64,000 nucleotides of DNA from NCBI GenBank assembly GCA_009692585.1, contig SHYX01000006.1:1-64000 (forward strand), read 5' to 3'. The stretch comes from Myxococcales bacterium (lineage in GTDB: Bacteria > Myxococcota > UBA796 > SXON01). The position numbers were made by a program, and so were the translations under genes. Position 1 is the first letter of the stretch. Each line of letters opens with the position of its first letter. Shown here piece by piece: positions 62,079 through 64,000 of this stretch. Under the pieces are notes generated by a model, which saw nothing but the letters and a program-made list of their open reading frames with translations, did no database searches and was not told the origin of the DNA.

Positions 62079-63194
62079 CTAACGCGACCCCGGCTCACCG
62101 TCCACCGAGCCCGCGCCCCGTGCCGGGGGCATCGTCCGGCCCAGCCGCTCGTACACCTTCTGCAACTGCCGGCGCTTGTAGAGGTCGTGGCGTGAGTCAC
62201 CGCGTTCGTTCGCCGCGTCAGACTGGCGATCGACCACCTGGAATTCGGTGAGCACCGAGACGACCTCGCCCAGGACGGCCCGGTGGCGGGGCGCCGAGAC
62301 GCCGGGGACATCGGAAATCCGCACGGGGAGCCCGACGATGAAGTTGATGACGTGGTAGTCGCCGCCCGAGTCGGGATTGACGTTGAACGCCGCGTGGCGC
62401 TGCAGGCCGAGCGTGCGGCGCTCGCCGTCGTAGTGGCCGTCGATCTCCAATTCGTCGGCGGTCAAGAGCTGGTTGAGGCTCTCGCCGGGGATGACGGCCG
62501 GAAAGGGCAGGAGGTTACGGAAGAGCCACGCGATGCACGGGACGATGTCTTCCCGCTCGGCGGTGACGATGCGAAAGCGGAGCTTGTCGAAGACGGTCGC
62601 GGCCGTGGTCTGAGGCTTGGCCAGGAGCTTGGTGATGACGCTCGGGCGCGTCTTGCGGTTGCCGTAGAAGGCCTCCACCGGGAGCCCCTCCTCGCGCATG
62701 CGCCGCGCCGCCTCGCCCACCTTGTGATTGGCGACCTCCAGGAGGTCCAGCTCGCGGAGCGCGGTCTGGTTGCGAAGCTCCTGCATCTCGAGGTGGTTGA
62801 TGACATGGACCAGCTTGAGGATCGCGCAGTACTGGATGCGGTGACGACTGAAGCGCTCCCGCATCGACGCGCGGAGGAAGGCGTCGCGCACGTCGCGGGG
62901 GCGGCGGACGTCAGGCGCGAAGTGCAGGCCCAGGTGCTCCTCCAAGTACTCGACGGCCTGGTTGTACACATACCGGACCCGTTCGCGCGCCCAGCCGTCG
63001 TTCTGCAGGTCGCAGCCCCAGAGCCTCAGGAAGCGGTTGACATCGTCGTGGGTGCGGAACGACAGCCGATTCCACTCCACCACCGAGCCCCCGGCCAGGG
63101 CCAGGCGCACCGCATCCTCGTCGAGCATCGTGAGCGGCGGCCGGAGCATCGGACCCAGCTGTTCTTCGTCGAACTCGATCGGATCCTGGCGCAT
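62079..63194 (-). CDS. Divergent RelA/SpoT-like nucleotidyltransferase-fold protein (TIGR04552-like)
   Basis: This 371-residue protein has a helical N-terminal half. The C-terminal half follows the order of the RelA/SpoT synthetase domain: 'NRKTRPSVITKLLAK' (R180, K181, S185, K189) for R-K-x-x-x-S-I..K, 'VFDKLRFRIVTAE' (D203, R208) for D-x-x-x-x-R-I, 'GGDYHVINFIVGLP' (Y280) for GYQSLH, 'LTEFQVVDRQ' (E317, Q319) for EIQIRT, and 'SRHDLYKRR' for HWKYK. The His of GYxSLH is Asn. I think it belongs to the family named TIGR04552 in Myxococcota, from memory. Alarmone synthesis is possible but unproven. Confidence 0.6.
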   Translation of the reverse strand: MRQDPIEFDEEQLGPMLRPPLTMLDEDAVRLALAGGSVVEWNRLSFRTHDDVNRFLRLWGCDLQNDGWARERVRYVYNQAVEYLEEHLGLHFAPDVRRPRDVRDAFLRASMRERFSRHRIQYCAILKLVHVINHLEMQELRNQTALRELDLLEVANHKVGEAARRMREEGLPVEAFYGNRKTRPSVITKLLAKPQTTAATVFDKLRFRIVTAEREDIVPCIAWLFRNLLPFPAVIPGESLNQLLTADELEIDGHYDGERRTLGLQRHAAFNVNPDSGGDYHVINFIVGLPVRISDVPGVSAPRHRAVLGEVVSVLTEFQVVDRQSDAANERGDSRHDLYKRRQLQKVYERLGRTMPPARGAGSVDGEPGSR

Positions 63195-63201
63195 CGTTGT
63201 C

Positions 63202-63207
63202 TGGCTA
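63202..63207 (-). promoter_or_regulatory. -10-like hexamer TAGCCA, minus-strand start at 63194
   Basis: On the minus strand CATGATAGCCA ends 7 nt before ATG 63194. The divergent box at 63233-63238 is 26 bp away. Confidence 0.5.
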
Positions 63208-63232
63208 TCATGCCGGGGTCGCGGTTTCTTGA

Positions 63233-63238
63233 TAGCCC
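63233..63238 (+). promoter_or_regulatory. -10-like hexamer TAGCCC, leaderless start at 63246
   Basis: TTGATAGCCC ends 7 nt before ATG 63246. The 18 bases from 63231 to the start codon are identical to those before the deaminase gene at 57163. Confidence 0.55.
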
Positions 63239-63245
63239 GCGCCCG

Positions 63246-64000
63246 ATGAAACTCCTCCTGTGGATCCTCCAGGGCGGCGGGGACACCGACCGCATCTCCG
63301 TGCCGACGGTGCTCCGAAACGCGTTCTCGGTGTTCTTCGCGAACCTGGAGATCGCGCTGGTGATCGCGTTGATCTCGGGCGGCGTGGGCTTCTGGTTGAC
63401 CGACATGATCGGCACCTCGGCCGTGGAGGGGCAGGACATCCGCGACCCGAAGATGCAACTCATCGCGGCCACGTTGGTCCAGAGCGCGCTGTTGTGCTTC
63501 TGGGCGCTGGTGGTGGGAGCGTGGGCGGCCCCGGCGCAGATCTACCTGTGGGTCCAGCGCGAGAAGGGACTGCCGGCCACGCTGGCGGGGGCAGTGAACT
63601 TCGGGCTCAACCGATGGTCGCGGGTCGCGTTTGCCCACTTCCGCGCCTACCTCGCGGTGGTGCTCGGCAACATCATCGTCGTCCCGGGCATCATCTTCGG
63701 CATCCAATTCGCCTTCGTCGACGCCATCGCCACGCTCGACGCCAAAGAGAAGCACCCGCTCCGCCGCAGCGCCCGCCTGACCTCGGTCCGGCGACGCGCC
63801 ATCGTCGGGACGATGCTGGTCTTCCTGTTCGGGTGGTGGTTGTGGTTCCAGTTGGGGCTGGTCTTCTTCCTTCCGTCCCTGCCGGTGTGGGGCAAGGTGG
63901 CGCTCGGCACGATCGATCACCTGGTGCTGGTGCTGGTGGATCTATGCATGGTCCAGTTCTACCTGGACCTCTTCCGCAAGGCCGCGCCCGTGGCCGAGTC
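63246..64000 (+). CDS. Polytopic membrane protein, 3' end outside the window
   Basis: The frame is open from ATG 63246 to the window edge (251 codons, no stop). It has hydrophobic segments near residues 30-50, 75-95, 135-160 and 190-215, and charged loops such as 'DAKEKHPLRRSARLTSVRRR'. The layout recalls membrane-domain proteins of the YciC/glycerophosphodiester-phosphodiesterase-associated type, but I do not recognise it with confidence. Confidence 0.65.
   Translation, partial: MKLLLWILQGGGDTDRISVPTVLRNAFSVFFANLEIALVIALISGGVGFWLTDMIGTSAVEGQDIRDPKMQLIAATLVQSALLCFWALVVGAWAAPAQIYLWVQREKGLPATLAGAVNFGLNRWSRVAFAHFRAYLAVVLGNIIVVPGIIFGIQFAFVDAIATLDAKEKHPLRRSARLTSVRRRAIVGTMLVFLFGWWLWFQLGLVFFLPSLPVWGKVALGTIDHLVLVLVDLCMVQFYLDLFRKAAPVAE

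Overview
The window is about 64 kb of very GC-rich DNA from a Gram-negative bacterium. Traits seen in the sequence point to a Myxococcota-like (deltaproteobacterial) organism: lipoproteins with Asp/Thr/Ser-rich linkers after the lipobox, a Hanks-type Ser/Thr kinase with a C-terminal membrane anchor, OmpA and beta-barrel proteins, beta-propeller lipoproteins, a fused membrane/spermidine-synthase protein and a histone-fold protein. The assignment is inferred. I saw no rRNA, tRNA, CRISPR array, insertion sequence, integrase or phage gene.

Layout. 0.2-7.1 kb: a secreted Ig-like/beta-barrel protein, an OmpA protein, a small lipoprotein coupled to an amidase, and an M43 metalloprotease. 7.2-18.4 kb: an eleven-gene minus-strand operon with overlaps of 4 nt or gaps of 1-8 nt. 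It joins a complete Opp/Dpp-type ABC transporter to six envelope proteins of unknown role. 18.4-26.9 kb: a divergent membrane-anchored kinase, a large lipoprotein, a CorA-type transporter, an OmpR-type regulator and two beta-propellers. 26.9-31.9 kb: two small envelope genes, then an acyltransferase, a GpsA-like protein without its catalytic lysines, glutamate racemase and a hemolysin-III protein. 31.9-35.7 kb: a zinc-finger/histone-fold protein downstream of an amino-acid ABC transporter, and a trypsin-like protease. 35.7-42.5 kb: a putative Fe/2OG oxygenase, a CDF metal exporter, a fused membrane/spermidine synthase, a GT4 glycosyltransferase and a dicarboxylate/amino-acid symporter. 42.7-48.7 kb: a five-gene coupled glycan operon. 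49.1-53.6 kb: a signalling island with an EAL phosphodiesterase, a FixJ/LuxR regulator, a hybrid kinase with an HNOBA domain, and the remains of an H-NOX gene. 53.7-64 kb: DTW-TruC fusion, RecQ, dCTP deaminase, a DUF4846-like protein, a PhoR-like kinase, MalQ, a 46-residue basic protein, a divergent RelA/SpoT-like protein and a partial membrane protein.

Two features stand out. First, about 20 of the apparent transcription-unit starts carry a TA-initiated -10-like hexamer (TACCCT, TAGCCC, TACACT and similar) only 5-9 nt before the ATG/GTG. This suggests that leaderless mRNAs are the normal mode here. Several divergent pairs have overlapping -10 boxes. Second, the H-NOX/HNOBA locus at 51.1-53.6 kb shows three separate internal losses: two in H-NOX, and one in the kinase that removes the phospho-acceptor histidine. 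The surrounding regulatory genes look intact.
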